A stretch of 64,000 nt of DNA from Haemaphysalis longicornis (Eukaryota; Arthropoda; Arachnida; Ixodida; Ixodidae). The notes beneath the pieces are model-generated. The model was not told where the DNA came from. It saw only the letters and a program-made list of their open reading frames with translations, and ran no database searches. Both the position numbers and the translations under genes were made by a program. The stretch spans positions 310,001-374,000 of the forward strand of contig JABSTR010001232.1 of the NCBI GenBank assembly GCA_013339765.2, read 5' to 3'. Positions within the stretch are counted from its first letter, which is position 1; the number at the start of each line of letters is the position of its first letter. Below are positions 22,401 through 34,319 of the stretch, piece by piece.

Positions 22401-23690
22401 GAGCTTTTGTCCCTCGACATGTTCGTTTAGTACTCCACCAAGGGCCTAACACGTCACTGAGTATCAATCTCCCAGAGAGCGGCTGACCCAAGAAGACTAA
22501 CAGGAACGTCGTGGGTGAAGCACTCCAGGCACATTCACACGTCACGGGGTTTAAGCCCTCACGCACGTCAGAAAGTGAGCAGTAAGGGGAAGTGGCCCAT
22601 TGCGCCTCGAGTCGAGTGTGCGTTGTGCAAGTGACTGGGATTTTGTCATAGAGGGATTATTGCGGCCATTCACGCGTACATATCAGAGACCAGACGCATG
22701 TCCTGCTAACCTGGTCAAACGTTTTTAGCTTTTTCTTCCAAAAATGGCATCAATCACTTATTCTTCTCTAGATCTATTATATAATTCGGTAACCGTTATG
22801 AGGTGGGCGTTTTAGCCCCAAAAAGCGACCCCATTTCTTGTCCAAGACCTCACGTGGGTACGTGCCATCAGAAAAGAAGGTACAACAGCCACAACAAGCG
22901 ACATTTAGTCAGACACAGTGTAGCAGCGGCAAGCGAGCAGTCTAAGGCAACTCAGTGTCTCGTTAGGTCAGTGCTATTTCATGGGCACTCATGGGCAAGC
23001 CAGATGAGGCAGCGCAAGGAAAAACACAATAGGTGTCTAGCTGCAAAATGTCGAAAATGATGGAACATGTTTCCAAGACCTGCGTAACTGCCCCTTCTGT
23101 GGCGTAATCCCAGAACTGTTTGGTGTAGCTTTCAGCAGAGTTTCGTTTCATGAGTAGGGTACATGGGGCATTACGTCGCGAGAACTACGTGTGGTATCCC
23201 TTGTTCCAGCGGAAAAAAACGTTAGGCAGATCACAATGGCTGACACTGCTCGTATATAGACCACTCTAACACTGAGAATACATGTAAGGTCAAAAGAGAA
23301 ACGAATACATTAAAGGTGGAAAGAGTAAAAACAAGCAAATACGAAGAAATGAACTTCCAAAGCAAGAAATGTCTTCTACGGCACAAAAGAAACCGTTCAC
23401 CTAACTTTCCGGTTGTTTTGTTTACTTTTCCCCGGTGCAATTTCAAAATGCTGATCCTGGTGGTCAGAACGTATACACCGAGGCCGTACGTTGTTGCTGC
23501 GTTGATTGCGGCACCAAAATAATTATTTGGTAGTCAATATTTTCTGATGGGGAGAATTTGTGGCCTCGTCCGTATTCTCCTATGTAGAAGATTTCATCAG
23601 GGTCTCCAAACAAGTTTCCGCAAGCATACGCATAATTTCCCCCTTAATCATCATCACATTATTAAAATTTATTTTTTTCTTTACATCTGG
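22401..23690. other. Unassigned intergenic DNA
   Basis: No gene recognised. Short frames only, on both strands. Confidence 0.4.
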
Positions 23691-23694
23691 CGTA

Positions 23695-23755
23695 CCAAAC
23701 GAGAGCCTTTGTCATGCTAATGTCACCAGCACATTAAAGAGAGCGCTCTCTCTCC

Positions 23756-23804
<49 letters not shown>
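23695..23804 (+). mobile_element. LINE 3' tail running into a TC microsatellite
   Basis: ATGTCACCAGCACATTAAAGAGAGC (about 23719-23743) is followed by about 60 bases of TC repeats. The same phrase, CACCAGTGCACATTAAAGAGC then CT repeats, occurs at 55088-55127, so this is the shared 3' end of one LINE family and not a random microsatellite. No coding part is attached on its 5' side. Confidence 0.5.
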
Positions 23805-23809
<5 letters not shown>

Positions 23810-23814
23810 CTGAT

Positions 23815-24815
23815 TCTTCTCTCTCCCCTAAATTACCGATTCCGGGAAGGGTGGCACCACGGCCCCTTGCCCTTTTCTCCTCACACACCATTGACGGGAG
23901 CTCCCGTGAACTACCTCAAGCTTGGACCTTGTTTTGTGACTCAAAGCCAGCAGCCCAGGCCTTCAATAGTGTAATGAGGCAAGGACCTTAATATACACCT
24001 GCTGCGGAAGTAATGGAACTGTACTTCTTTGCATATCAACGAGGACATGTTCTTACCATTCAGTTGGTGCCGGGCCGTTGCGTACCAGGGAGGCAAAGAG
24101 GGTTTCTGGAAACGTCTGGAACGTCTGCCCTTTGCAAGGCCCTACACGACCGCTCTTCTGTCCTCCGTTCTCCGCCTCGCCTCGACGAGTCACTGGTCCC
24201 ACCCTGACAACCGTCATAGAAGGCTACACGGGACGGACCCGGACCGTAAGGTTTGGTATTTACTGGTATTCAGCAAACCACGCAACACTGTGTCACCGAC
24301 TACTGCTTGGCGTAGCATTTACCCGTCGCTACCAGTCCCTTATCGGCGTTAGGAGTGACCCTTGATGCGAAACATGCCGTGTACCAGAAAATATTCCGCA
24401 TGTTCTCAGCAACACTCCACGCTACGCGCATACTCAAGAACAATTAGCCAGACAATTGGCCCATTTAGACTGTCCGGTTGTAGTATCTGAGGAAGTACTG
24501 CTTTATCCTTGGCCAAACGCACAGCGTCCCCACAAGGCATGCAAAGCAGTGCTGTCATTCCTGCGCAGCAGTGGCCTGGCCGCCAGACTATAACTCAGGC
24601 CCGTCTTTATGCACATGAGCTGTATAATTATAGGAATCCTTTGTATATAGCCATTCTTTCGTCTTTTATTTCTCCGCCATCTGCACATCTCTCATTTTCT
24701 ATCCATACTGTTTATTCCCTTTTTCCTTCCCACACACAGAACAGCTGGCCACCACTAGTACCATCAGGCCTACCTTTCTGTGCTTTTTTCATTTCAATAA
24801 AATTTCTCTGTCTTG
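23815..24815 (+). mobile_element. RNase-H LINE 3' part (R1/I-like)
   Basis: The plus-strand reading contains TLFCDSKPAAQAF (about 23925-23965), the RNase H aspartate motif, then GHVLTIQLVPGRCVPGRQRG in a shifted frame (usually the PGH.G...N.AD motif, here degraded). Next comes YHRLLLGVAF-like sequence, then a Cys-His domain CETCRVPENIPHVLSNTPRY with SEEVLLYPWPNAQRPHKACKAVLSFLRSSGLAARL (about 24365-24590). This C-terminal layout is characteristic of the group. The 3' UTR (24590-24815) ends in CAATAAAATTTCTCTGTC. Multiple frameshifts. The TC tail at 23744 lies directly upstream, so the two LINE pieces abut head to tail. Confidence 0.8.
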
Positions 24816-25395
24816 ACAAACGCTATGAAGATCATTGGGTGCCGCGGAGCCCCTTTTGAGTCATCTAATCCCGCAATAATTTCGTTAATATGATTCCACG
24901 AAAATGCGGAGTTTATCCCAAATGAAAAGAGCGCCAATACTGGTCATTTTAAACGCGGCGAAATTTGTAATTTCGCGCCAGCCAGCGAACGAGTACAAGT
25001 TAAACGTGTTTGTGAACAGTTTCGTCCGTATAGTGGGGACGACTATTGTGGCCAAAACAAAATTATTGATTACAAACGAGCACCGAAAACTTGGACGAAG
25101 TAGATGACAAACACAAGCGCTGACTAGCAGCTACAAAAATCCTATTGGAATTCACAACATACAAAAGAACCCGTCGACGTCAACTTACGACAGTGCGAGA
25201 AGGAAAGGAATCCGATATAGGTGAAAGAACTAAGAGTTTCGCTCACCATTGTAAGATTATACGTTGGTGTTACATAAGGAGTTTTTTTTTTCGGAATGAG
25301 TGGAATCCCCCAACTAAGTCAGCTAAACCGCCGTGTTAAGAAAAAATCAGCACCTTTCTCTGCAGAAAAGATGCTGCAACGAAAAACTCCCGCCT
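24816..25395. other. Unassigned intergenic DNA
   Basis: No gene recognised. Confidence 0.4.
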
Positions 25396-25403
25396 CCCCT
25401 CGC

Positions 25404-25440
25404 GGGAACCCCTGTGTAGATGCTACACATAGGGGGTTCA
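25404..25440 (+). repeat. Imperfect hairpin
   Basis: AACCCCTGTGTAG pairs with CTACACATAGGGGGTT across a three-base loop, with one bulge or mismatch region. No U run follows, and function is unknown. Confidence 0.5.
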
Positions 25441-25586
25441 CGTTGCAGCGTTGGACAGCGGAGGAACGGCGCTGGAACGATGGAGCGGAGCGCCTCAGGC
25501 ACCGCGTTTTATAGCGCGCATAACGGTGAGGGGACGCGCCGGCGCCAGTGCGTCTGCCGCGGCTATGACGCAACACAATCGAACAC

Positions 25587-25680
25587 AATCCACTTTAATC
25601 CAATCCAATCCAATCCAGATCCAATCTAATACAAGCCAAGTCAAGCCAATCCAAGCCAATCCAATCCAATCCACTCCAAT
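25587..25680 (+). repeat. CCAAT pentanucleotide repeat, degenerate
   Basis: About 19 units related to CCAAT with substitutions (CCAAG, CTAAT, CCACT). A similar array occurs at 32888-32956. The unit is not the arthropod telomere repeat TTAGG. Confidence 0.9.
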
Positions 25681-27235
25681 GCCCCTCGCGAGAGAGTTTT
25701 CGCTATCGGAGAGGAGAGGGGGTGAGCGGCGGAGAGCGCAGCTGGCGCGGCGAGGAGAATGGGGGAGGGGCGGACGCCGACGACGCCGGATGCAGGGACA
25801 AGGCGAGTGAATGAGATGCAGTCGCATCTAAAAAGTCAGATGAGAAGAGAATTTATTATAAAACCAGATAACGCTCAGGGAACGTGTATTCAGATCGCAT
25901 TTTGTACTAAAAATGAGCCAGGTCCTGTTTTGGCACACATCAAGATGAGCTGAATCCATTCACCCGTTGGGAGTGCGCCTTTAGCGTGACTGTTCGGACT
26001 GTTTCGTGGGCGTTTTCGCGTGTTTCTTTTTTATCGTTTTATTTTTTTTTTGTTTCCGCAACTTGCTGATCCAGGATCAGCGAAAGAGCTGGCCTCAGAT
26101 GTCGAAGACAAAATGAACAGAAGAAATGAACGAAATGAAGCTGAGGGATGATAAACAATCATTTCATCTCGTCCTGGGTTTTTTGCTTATCTGGGTTTTT
26201 TGCTTAATGCTATAGTTACCATTGCATTGCCTGGCCTATTCCCCACCCACCCCCCTTCCTCACTCCCTGTGGGTGAGGGGGGGAATAGACGATGCCACCA
26301 GCCTTCTTGATAACCATTTTGAAAATTCATGCCAAGACAATGAAGAGCTTGCTTACTTCGTGCGAGTGTTTATGTGATACCCAAGAAAAGGATCGGGCGG
26401 AAGTATTCAAAGAGAGCTGCTTATGCTGACAAGCAGACTGACCTGCTCTTCTTGTACAGTTCTAGTGCTCTTGGGGCCCTGTTGCATATTTCTAATAGCT
26501 TTTCCATGAATACTTCATTATACCATTTTTAAAAATCAAGTTTAATAAATGTTTCATTAGAATGCTGCATCAAATCGATGCTTTCAATTAAATACGGGTA
26601 AAATCCTAAGTTATCAGCTTAATATTGGTAACATCCGCAGCGTAATCTTTAGTCAACAGTGGCAGTAAACTTCCCCAAGATGGCATGTAAAACTGCGTTG
26701 CATTTAGGTCCGGTAACAAACTTGCACATTTTCTCTAATTGTGTTAGCTGTATTTGACTCATTTCGAAGAAAAAACTCCTGATATGTTCTAAACTCAATA
26801 TTATTTTCCAAGTTGTTCGTCATCGCTTGTGGTTGTATTCTATATCGTCCACGTTTTCCCCGCTATTTTTAATGAAATAATGTGTGCCCAACAAGCCCAA
26901 CGTAAAGCTTCAGTTAGTGCCCAGAACAATGTTTTCGCGCTAGAATTACTCCCGCCGCTTGCTCCCAGCATGCTCATGGTGATGACGTCAACTGGAACCA
27001 GAATGTCTCACACTGCACATCTTGGTTCATGCATTTCTAGTATGGCTGCAGCACTGGATCCATCCAGAAGCGAAGCGTTTCTGAAATAGATTGCCTGCAG
27101 GAACGTGAAGAACCAAGGCTGCTGCCGAAAACAGTTCTCGGATACTGAAAATGTGTTTGTGCAATACCGCCTTTTTCTGTTTATTGAGAAGATAAACGAA
27201 AAAACTGTGCTTGATTTTTCTGTCATATGAATAGG
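25681..27235. other. Unassigned intergenic DNA
   Basis: No gene recognised. Small structures only: CTATTCCCC near 26237 is mirrored by GGGGAATAG near 26281, and a 16-base CTGGGTTTTTTGCTTA is repeated in tandem at about 26174-26207. Confidence 0.4.
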
Positions 27236-27434
27236 TAAAACATGAAAGTGAAATGTGTAGCAAAATCTGCAGCTGAGCATGATTTGCGGGTCGGCAGCTG
27301 TCTTGTGCGTGTGCTTGGCGAGCGACGTCCTGATGGCGGGTCGCTTCGGTGAAGGCGTACTGGCGTCATTTCGGTGACGGATATGACGTCAATGAAATCT
27401 TGTGTATCCCGGCATTAAGCACTTTCGTGTTAAA
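27236..27434 (+). mobile_element. MITE-like element of 199 bp with terminal inverted repeats
   Basis: Starts TAAAACATGAAAGTG and ends CACTTTCGTGTTAAA, an inverted repeat with about two mismatches around the core AACA(C/T)GAAAGTG. It has no coding capacity. Its last 76 bases recur at 27556-27632 and, in reverse complement, at 5365-5445. Its first 38 bases recur at the right edge of the window (63963-64000). The target-site duplication is not clear. The size and termini suit a non-autonomous DNA transposon, superfamily unknown. Confidence 0.55.
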
Positions 27435-27555
27435 TTATAAAACCAGAAAATGAACCACCCTAAGTATAACGTACTCTTCAGTGCTGAAGGTTGCTTCCCC
27501 GCAAGAAGATCCTGTGTGCAGGGGTGCACCCTTCACAGGCCGCTTTTTTCGTTGT

Positions 27556-27632
27556 ACTGGCGTCATTTCCTTGACGGATATGACGGCAGTGATATATTGG
27601 TGTATCCGGAAATAAAACACTTTCGTGTTAAA
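27556..27632 (+). repeat. Second MITE-like fragment
   Basis: ACTGGCGTCATTTCC...CACTTTCGTGTTAAA matches the right part of the 199-bp element about 120 bases away. Only this half is present. Confidence 0.55.
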
Positions 27633-27639
27633 AAGTGCT

Positions 27640-28230
27640 CAAAGCTGATATCACCAAACCCTTGGGTATACGCAGTGATCAACGAGACACTTGCGTACGC
27701 GCACATCCTACCCGTGAAGGAAGTACGCACTCCTACAAACTGCCCAATTCCTATCCCCAGGACATGTGTGTCTTAGGATAAGCTTTATTTTGAAGCACCT
27801 CACACGAATTCTAATGAATCTTACGCTTCAGGGTAGTAGCCAGCAGGGACACAGCCAGGAGAGGTGGGAGGAAGTCGACCCCCCCTTCCCGAAGTTTTTC
27901 TCAGGCACCACGCAAGGGATACAATGGCGGTATTGCGCTCCACTCCATGTGTTTTCGTGGACACGGCTGAGTGGAGAATTACGCATTCATTTTACCGGCG
28001 AGAATTGCTTTCAGGGATCTCCTCGATTGGAAGCTCAATTGGAGAAGGTATTCAGAATACGGGGATAAGTGTTCTTTTCGGCAAAGCTTTCCCTTCCCGT
28101 GATCCATACTGCTACTCCTCCCCCCTCCCCCCTCTCGCCCTAAAAGTATTTGTGGCTATGATCTTGCACACCAGCACTTTGCAGCAAACTTGAACTCAAC
28201 ATATAGACCCCATAAAGTGGTGGAGAACCC
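27640..28230. other. Unassigned intergenic DNA
   Basis: No gene recognised. A C run at 27880-27886 and CCCCCTCCCCCCTC near 28120-28134 are the only notable compositional features. Confidence 0.4.
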
Positions 28231-28233
28231 AGT

Positions 28234-28490
28234 CGCCCGGACAGCCAAATTGGTATAGCACCCGACATGTAGTCGGAAGGGGTGTGTTCGCTCCCCCTTC
28301 TGGACGAGTGTTTTCCTCCACTTTCTTTCCTAACATAAAGTCACAAGGTTAACTAATAAGGCTATAAAAACAAACTATTCCCCTATATACTGCGCTCGAC
28401 ACAGTCGGCTTTGGTTTCTGTATATGTATACAATGACAATTTGCTTGCTGTGCGTATTATCATAGCCTTCTTGGTAAATACAATAGGCAT
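28234..28490 (+). mobile_element. tRNA-derived SINE, second family
   Basis: The head GGACAGCCAAATTGGTATAGCA (A box, 28239-28260), the anticodon-stem-like CCGAC/GTCGG and the B box GTGTTCGCTCC (28284-28294) derive from a tRNA. The head is followed by GTGTTTTCCTCCACTTTC, a body start that I recall from abundant arthropod and tick SINEs. The body runs on in AT-rich sequence to about 28490 with no clear tail. It is not a functional tRNA, because the stem loop length and the acceptor ends are wrong. Confidence 0.6.
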
Positions 28491-29110
28491 TCCAGCACAG
28501 ACTTGTACAAAGTTCAGTGCTCTCGTGCAACTAGCCCGTGCCGGAAAAAAGGTCTAGGAACTCATTGCTGCCAACCCGTTCTTGATTAACGATACCCATC
28601 GAAGGACAAAAGTGTCATGTAAGGCTGATATTATGGTATACGAAACGATAATCACTCACAGAGAACCATGCATCTGACGAAAGGGAGGTGCACTCATCCG
28701 TCAAGACACCATAAATGTAGAGTATTCCCTATCATCTTGTTAAGCTCCGGAATTTAATTACGACAAAGTGCTTAATGAAAGATGATGTACTCTGATCGAT
28801 GTGAAAGGCCAGCAATTATTTAGACCTTGCCAAGCGTTCCATCGTCGATTTTCCGCTTGGATACTGTGCCACGCAAACCCTCAACTCGACGCTATGGGCT
28901 GAAGGTGCAGCGCATCGAAATTTGATTTTAAAATACATTTTCCCAACAGCCAACCGTACCCAAAACAAAAAACGAATGGAGAGAAAACCGCTCGAGGCTT
29001 GCGCATGGGAAGTCAAGCGTGTAATTAGTCAATCGTAAATACACTTGCGCTGAGGGGTCGTTAGTTTCGTTGTAAAAACACTCTGTACGATACGACTAGA
29101 CCAAGTTTAT
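28491..29110. other. Unassigned intergenic DNA
   Basis: No gene recognised. Confidence 0.4.
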
Positions 29111-29149
29111 TTTTCAGAAGTTCAACTTGCTCCGAGGCGTTCTTTGTAA

Positions 29150-29830
29150 GCCGAGAGAGAGAGAGAGAGCGAGAAGTAAAATTAAAGCTGAAGAGGTCAG
29201 CCCCACTAACGGCAGGGTTTCTTCTTCAGAAGGGGTGGAGAGAGACGAAAGGAGATGAAAGAGCGAAATAAAGGGGGAGCAGGAATAGGGTGTCATAACG
29301 AGATTTAATTTATTCTTATTTCATTTATCATACTCTCAAGGTAAGAATAGCTTATAGAGAGAAGAGGCAGCTGGAAAAAGCAAGAACGGTAAAAATGTAG
29401 TTGTAGTGAGTAAACAAGAGGACACAAGGACTGCTCGGTGGCCTTGTTAGTAGGGTATCTTGGAGGGGTTAACACGCAAGTAGACTGGTACAATCAGGTA
29501 AAAAAAGGCAGGACAAAGCACCCAACACCGCTTTGTACGGTCTGCGTGCGCTGTTAAAGCAATCCAAGGGGACACAATTTGTTCTATGCACCGTTTTTAT
29601 TACCACAAGCACTTGTAACTAACGCACTATCTACAATGTCTGTTGATGATGGAGGCAGGCGATTCCATTCATTATAGGTTCTGGGGAAAAAAAGATTTCG
29701 CGCAGGTAAAGGTGGAGTGAGAGCCATCAACTCTTGAGGATGTGTAGGGTGCAGTACGAATCCAAACAGTGAAGGAATGAATAAAATATTTAATGAGCAA
29801 CCGGTGCTGTTGTTACGGCACCCGTCCAGT
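29150..29830 (-). mobile_element. 3' end of a LINE (CR1/Jockey-like), 5' truncated
   Basis: The minus-strand reading ends with LFFPRTYNEWNRLPPSS (about 29702-29655), the C-terminal FFPRT..EWN.LP motif common to many LINE polymerases. It is followed by a long 3' UTR reaching GTGGGGCTGACCTCTTCAGC and a CT tail (29153-29169). GGGCTGACCTC before a CT tail is also found at 55079-55089. Everything upstream of the last 40 residues or so is missing. Confidence 0.6.
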
Positions 29831-30360
29831 GGAGGCGATCTTCAGTCCGTCATCCCCCGGCTGTTTCTGGCTGCGCGGGCCCTGTTCACCAGGTCAAGCT
29901 GGGTCATAGTCATAGAACACTCGTATTGACACCACGTATCTCAGGTGATCTGCTGTAAATAAGGCTAGGAAAATGCCATGAAAATGGACTTTGTAAATCA
30001 TTGCAATATACAGGAGACTGCAAAAGAAAGGGCTTAAGGCGGACTTAGTGCCCGCTAAATGCTTCATGGCCTTCTATATAGCGATTTATGTTAAAGAAAT
30101 ATACTAGGGCCTAAGTGAGTAATTAGGGTATGCTAATTACAGAAGTAGCAATTAGGGCCATAGAAGTACGTTGCCACCCCATCTCTTTGCTTGACGATGT
30201 ACACACGGATATCTGTCGAGTGCTATACGGGAATCTCCAGTGGGCAGTGGCGCAAAGCTCCAGGGGACCTATCACCGACGACGCCGAAACAGAAGATGGC
30301 ACAGACTCGTTGCTCGAGCTATCATGGCCGCTTGTAAATAGATCGCATCATCTGTAGCAA
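29831..30360. other. Unassigned intergenic DNA
   Basis: No gene recognised. Confidence 0.4.
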
Positions 30361-31956
30361 CAGTTGACGACCGATTGTTCGGACCCTAAACGGACCGCGG
30401 AAATGTCCGAAAAATCGGGCTGTCCGAAAAGGCAAATGTGCCCCCCAAAAGCTCAATTTTTTGTTTACTTGAGTGAGTGGGTTGAAAAAGTGATAAATGC
30501 GCTTCTGAACAATGCTTCTCTTCCGTGCGAGTAGGTGTACCCGAATTTCGGTGAGAGTCATCGTGTCGCCGTAAACCGACTAAACAGTTGCGACCGCTTG
30601 CATCAGCTCGGCTTGCCTCGGTTCGCCGCTGCAGGCCGTCGCCGCTCTAGGACCACTGATGTTCCGTACCCGCAAGAAAAATTCCCATTTCAAAGTTTAG
30701 AAATTCCCTATTTTCATCAATTTTTTTTCGCAGGTTTCTTAAGAATTCCCTGCAAATTTCCCGGCATTGCACCTAACATAACTCTCCGTGGAATCCTGTT
30801 CGGTTTTGGGCGTTAGCCAGTGCCACTTATGCGTACTTTACGTAGCCTTCCGGACGCAGACGCCGTTCCAGAATTGGAGTTTCAGCGGGCGATAAATGTT
30901 ACTACATCTACCCCTCCGCAGCATTTCACAATACATTTCTTGTTTTGTACCAAACAGCATTCTTATTCCGCATTTTAAAGCTATAACTTCAAACTTCCCG
31001 TATGAAGAACAACGAGACATTGTTGCGTAATTGAGGTAATTTTAGCTTAGCCTTTGGACTGCTGGCGCCATATCTTGTTGACAGCACGCGGACTCGGGCG
31101 CACCCGAAATACTTTTTTGTATATTACATAGGAATACATGAAAACAGGCTTCAGCCCTTCAGCCGCCGCCGCTTCCCGCTTTACTAGCTCTTTCTCGTTG
31201 AACACTCTTTTCTCCCTCTTGAATCATTGACCGGATTGGAAGCGGTCTTGGATGCATTTGGCTTTCAGGAACACGGCTTCGAATATCTGAACACAAATCC
31301 GACGAAGCGTTAAGAGAACATAAAAAAAGTAATAAATGATTCGAGGTTTGGTGAACTTGCGTTATTTTTCCTTTTTACTCTGGTGGCTCCTAAAATTGCC
31401 TCCAGCTAATAGAGATTCCCTTTTTCCCTTTTTTTCTAACATTACAGCCGAAAATTCCCCGAAAAAGAAAAAATCCTCTCATGGAACATCACTGTCTCAT
31501 ACTCCGTAAGCACTTGCCGAATGATTTCTTCACCTGTGAGCCCAGTGTGATGTTCCAACTCGCTGTCCACGTCCGTGAACTTCGGAAACGAGGCGGTCAA
31601 GCGAATGTCGACGCCTGCAGCGCGAACGTCACTTCCAGACACATGCTCGACGTCGCTATCCTCGCCAAAGTTGGCTGACACGCCATTCAACCCAAACACC
31701 GCGCGGCGGAAACAGTTGCGCGGCGTTCTGGGTGCCACCGACCTCAACAAGACGGCGGCGACACACCTCCGTATGCTTAGCAGTCGGCCCGGCTGACGCT
31801 TGGACAGTCCTAAACATCGAACATCTCGTCCTAGCGTGTCCGAAATTTTGAGCTGCGTAATACATGGAATGTATGAGGTATGTCCTGGTGCCGGGGAAAA
31901 GTCCGAATAATCTAGCATGTCTGAACAATTGGGTGTCCGAAAAAATCAGTCAACTG
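30361..31956 (-). mobile_element. pogo/Tigger-like DNA transposon, rearranged
   Basis: The left end CAGTTGACGACCGATTGTTCGGAC (30361-30384) is matched by the right end GTCCGAAAAAATCAGTCAACTG (31935-31956), giving inverted termini with the CAGTTGAC start seen in Tigger elements. TA follows the right end, but the left side reads AA. The motif TGTCCGAAA recurs near both ends (30403, 30421, 31838, 31935) and could be a transposase-binding repeat. The minus-strand frame around 31760-31440 (TPRNCFRRAVFGLNGV..., GLTGEEIIRQVLTE) resembles the extreme C-terminus of Tigger transposases. The helix-turn-helix and DDE parts are absent, so the coding region is internally deleted. About 900 bp of unrelated sequence (30540-31440) lies between the C-terminus and the left end. 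Confidence 0.65.
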
Positions 31957-32885
31957 TACAACTCTTCTCCATCAACCATCTTTCGTGTCATTTCTCCTGC
32001 CGCCATGCAACAGTACTAAATGCGAGAAAAACACGCGAAGGCAAAAACGTGATGACAATAATGGCAGAACACGTTAAGGCAATCCCACGCTCAAACTTTT
32101 CCAATTAATATACCAGTGCCAGTACTTGCAAGGTACCGCCACCACCGCGACTGAAGCCACTTCATAATACCAGGTATAACCGAAATCGGGGCCACAGAAT
32201 GATTAATGACCTAAGTCTCTGAAGACTGGGTAAAAATGCATCCATGCGCTCCCTACAGATGGTCAATCAGCGAAGCTGTAACGTGCGCCGGTGTTTTTCC
32301 CATGTTACGCATGGCCTACACATTTCTGGGTAACGTGCAGCGGGTGTTTCCCACTGCCAGGTTGGCGTTGCTCCACCCGCACCGCCACCACCCCTGCCCG
32401 CCGCTGTGCCTTGAGCTGAGTGCTTCAAGCAGTCTCTCGCTGCGCGCGCGCTCTGTTGCGAGAGAGGCTCACTTTCGCTCCTTCCGATACGCCATTCCCC
32501 CTTACCAGTGTCGGCAGCTGCGAGAGTGTAGTTGCGTCATCTATAAACCTAGCCAATCTCTTCCCCTTACTTGTAACCCCGCTTTAACCTGATTTTTCGC
32601 GCATGCGCATGGGATTTAGCCGGAGGAGTTAAGCGCAGCCGCCGGGTTTTCCTTTGGTCTTGCCATATAAACCTTAGGTTTAAAATACTTTCAGCAAAGG
32701 GGCGCGTAAAAATGCGAACAATGCGCACTGAGAAGAACGTTGCACCCCGCATTAAAAAAAATTCACGCATCTCCACGAAGTGAATCATGACGAGTGGGCG
32801 AAGCACTGGGATCGTTCTTACCGTAAATCACCCGTGAGAGTGCTTACTGCTGCGTAAACAATTGCCCATCCAAATCATTCCAATT
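31957..32885. other. Unassigned DNA with a tick-type repeat block
   Basis: No gene recognised. The block at 32760-32850 (CATCTCCACGAAGTGAATCATGA, GTGGGCGAAGC, CACCCGTGAG) resembles a repeat I associate with hard-tick genomes, and it leads into the CCAAT array. Confidence 0.35.
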
Positions 32886-32887
32886 TA

Positions 32888-32956
32888 ACGTAATCCAATC
32901 CAATCCAATACATTTCAATCCAATCCAATCCAAAACCAATCCAATCAAATGCTCAT
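32888..32956 (+). repeat. CCAAT pentanucleotide repeat
   Basis: About 13 CCAAT-type units with interruptions, similar to the array at 25587. Confidence 0.9.
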
Positions 32957-32987
32957 CGCGGATGCCAAGCACGACACTCCAGGAGCA

Positions 32988-32990
<3 letters not shown>

Positions 32991-33052
<62 letters not shown>

Positions 33053-33060
33053 GTCTCTCT
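32991..33060 (+). repeat. CT microsatellite
   Basis: About 70 bases of CT with one TT and one GT interruption near the 3' end. Confidence 0.95.
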
Positions 33061-33062
33061 CA

Positions 33063-33258
33063 CCTTTTGTGAACCTTTTATTTTCTTCTTGTTGACCTTT
33101 TTTGAACCTTTTGTTACAGATGTTTCGATTTACTCGGTGCTGTGCGTCTCTCTCTCTCTCACCCTCTCCCCCTCTAACCTTTTGTGAACCTTTTATTTTG
33201 TTCTTGTTAAACTTTTGTGAACCTATTCATAGATGTTTCGATTTACACGGTGCTGTGC
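33063..33258 (+). repeat. Two direct copies of an 80-base unit
   Basis: CCTTTTGTGAACCTTTTATTTT...AGATGTTTCGATTTACTCGGTGCTGTGC at 33063-33145 recurs at 33178-33258 with a few substitutions. A CT/CCCTC stretch separates the copies. A local duplication after the CT microsatellite; the origin is unknown. Confidence 0.8.
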
Positions 33259-34315
33259 CGTGAGCACGGACGCCAGACGACGAACAAGCCTGGGCCTTAA
33301 GGTGCTTCGCCCCTAGAAAAGCCCCGGGTAAAACGCAGTGTCCACTTCCTGTCCGCATGGTTCCCTAGCGTTCATCTCGGGACGTTGCGTATCTCGAGCG
33401 GACACGCTCGAGAGACGCGGCCGGCAGGCGGCGCCACCATTCGGGAATCTAGACTCGTGCAGTGGCGGAGGCGGTGGCGACGGAGCGGAAACAAAGGCAC
33501 CCCTGTTGTTCCTCTCGCTCGAGCGCATGAACCGTGAAAACGTCGGATCTTTGTGCGCATACTACAAAGAGGGCGAACAGACTCGCAGAGCGCTGCGAAA
33601 GCTTCACCGTACGGCTCGCCGGATGATTTGTGGCATTTAAGCCCCACTATTTGAATCGGCGAAAGGCCGGTTGCGAAGACGCTGAGAGGACAGGTTCCCC
33701 AAGGACTAGCAGAACGCGAAGTTCTCTTGAACCACTCCGCCGGGCGGACGGCCGCAGTATGAAACATCAGCACCTCCAGCGTGTCATTGTGCCAGTATCA
33801 GGTCTAAATGAGATGACAGTGCAGATTAATTGTGTGTGACGTGTTCAGAAGGGACGTTTGTTACTGGCGCTCGTAAGAATTGCCAGGAATCAAGCAAAAC
33901 TGCGCACCTGAGTAGATTTTTTGGAATTCGAGTGCTCTGCCAGGCCACAGCTGTTTTCGAAGTGCCCTCACCTACTATTCTTTTATTAAAGTGACCATAA
34001 CAAGTTGTTTGGGATGAGGAAAGGCAAAAAAAGAAGCGGGAGAGAGCCAGTACACTGCATGCATCCACTATCAGCCACGCAGCGCTCTTGCCGGAGCGGA
34101 AGGACGGCAGCAGGCGACGCAGCAGCCGCGAAGCTCTGGGCCTGTAATACCTGCATCCATAAAAAGCAAGGTATACCACCAATGTGTACTGCCAGCCAGA
34201 ACTTCTGGGACAGAAACGTGGTGCCTTAACGAGCGCCTTGGGCAATGGAATAAGGGATGACAGGAGCAACGCATAGGGATGGGAAACCCTCATCCAAGTA
34301 CAAATCCGGGTAGAA
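33259..34315. other. GC-rich unassigned DNA
   Basis: 33310-33760 is rich in CpG and has 100-130-codon frames on both strands, none recognisable. 33840-34310 shows nothing. Confidence 0.35.
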
Positions 34316-34319
34316 GTGT

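Noticed and set aside
25587..25680. CCAAT array as a telomere-like repeat
   Set aside because: Arthropod telomeres use TTAGG. This array is short, degenerate and interstitial.
28234..28310. Functional tRNA gene
   Set aside because: The anticodon loop is the wrong size, the acceptor ends do not pair and the sequence continues into a SINE-type body.
33063..33258. LTR pair of a small element
   Set aside because: The 80-base copies lack TG...CA ends and a flank duplication, and only about 30 bases of simple sequence lie between them.
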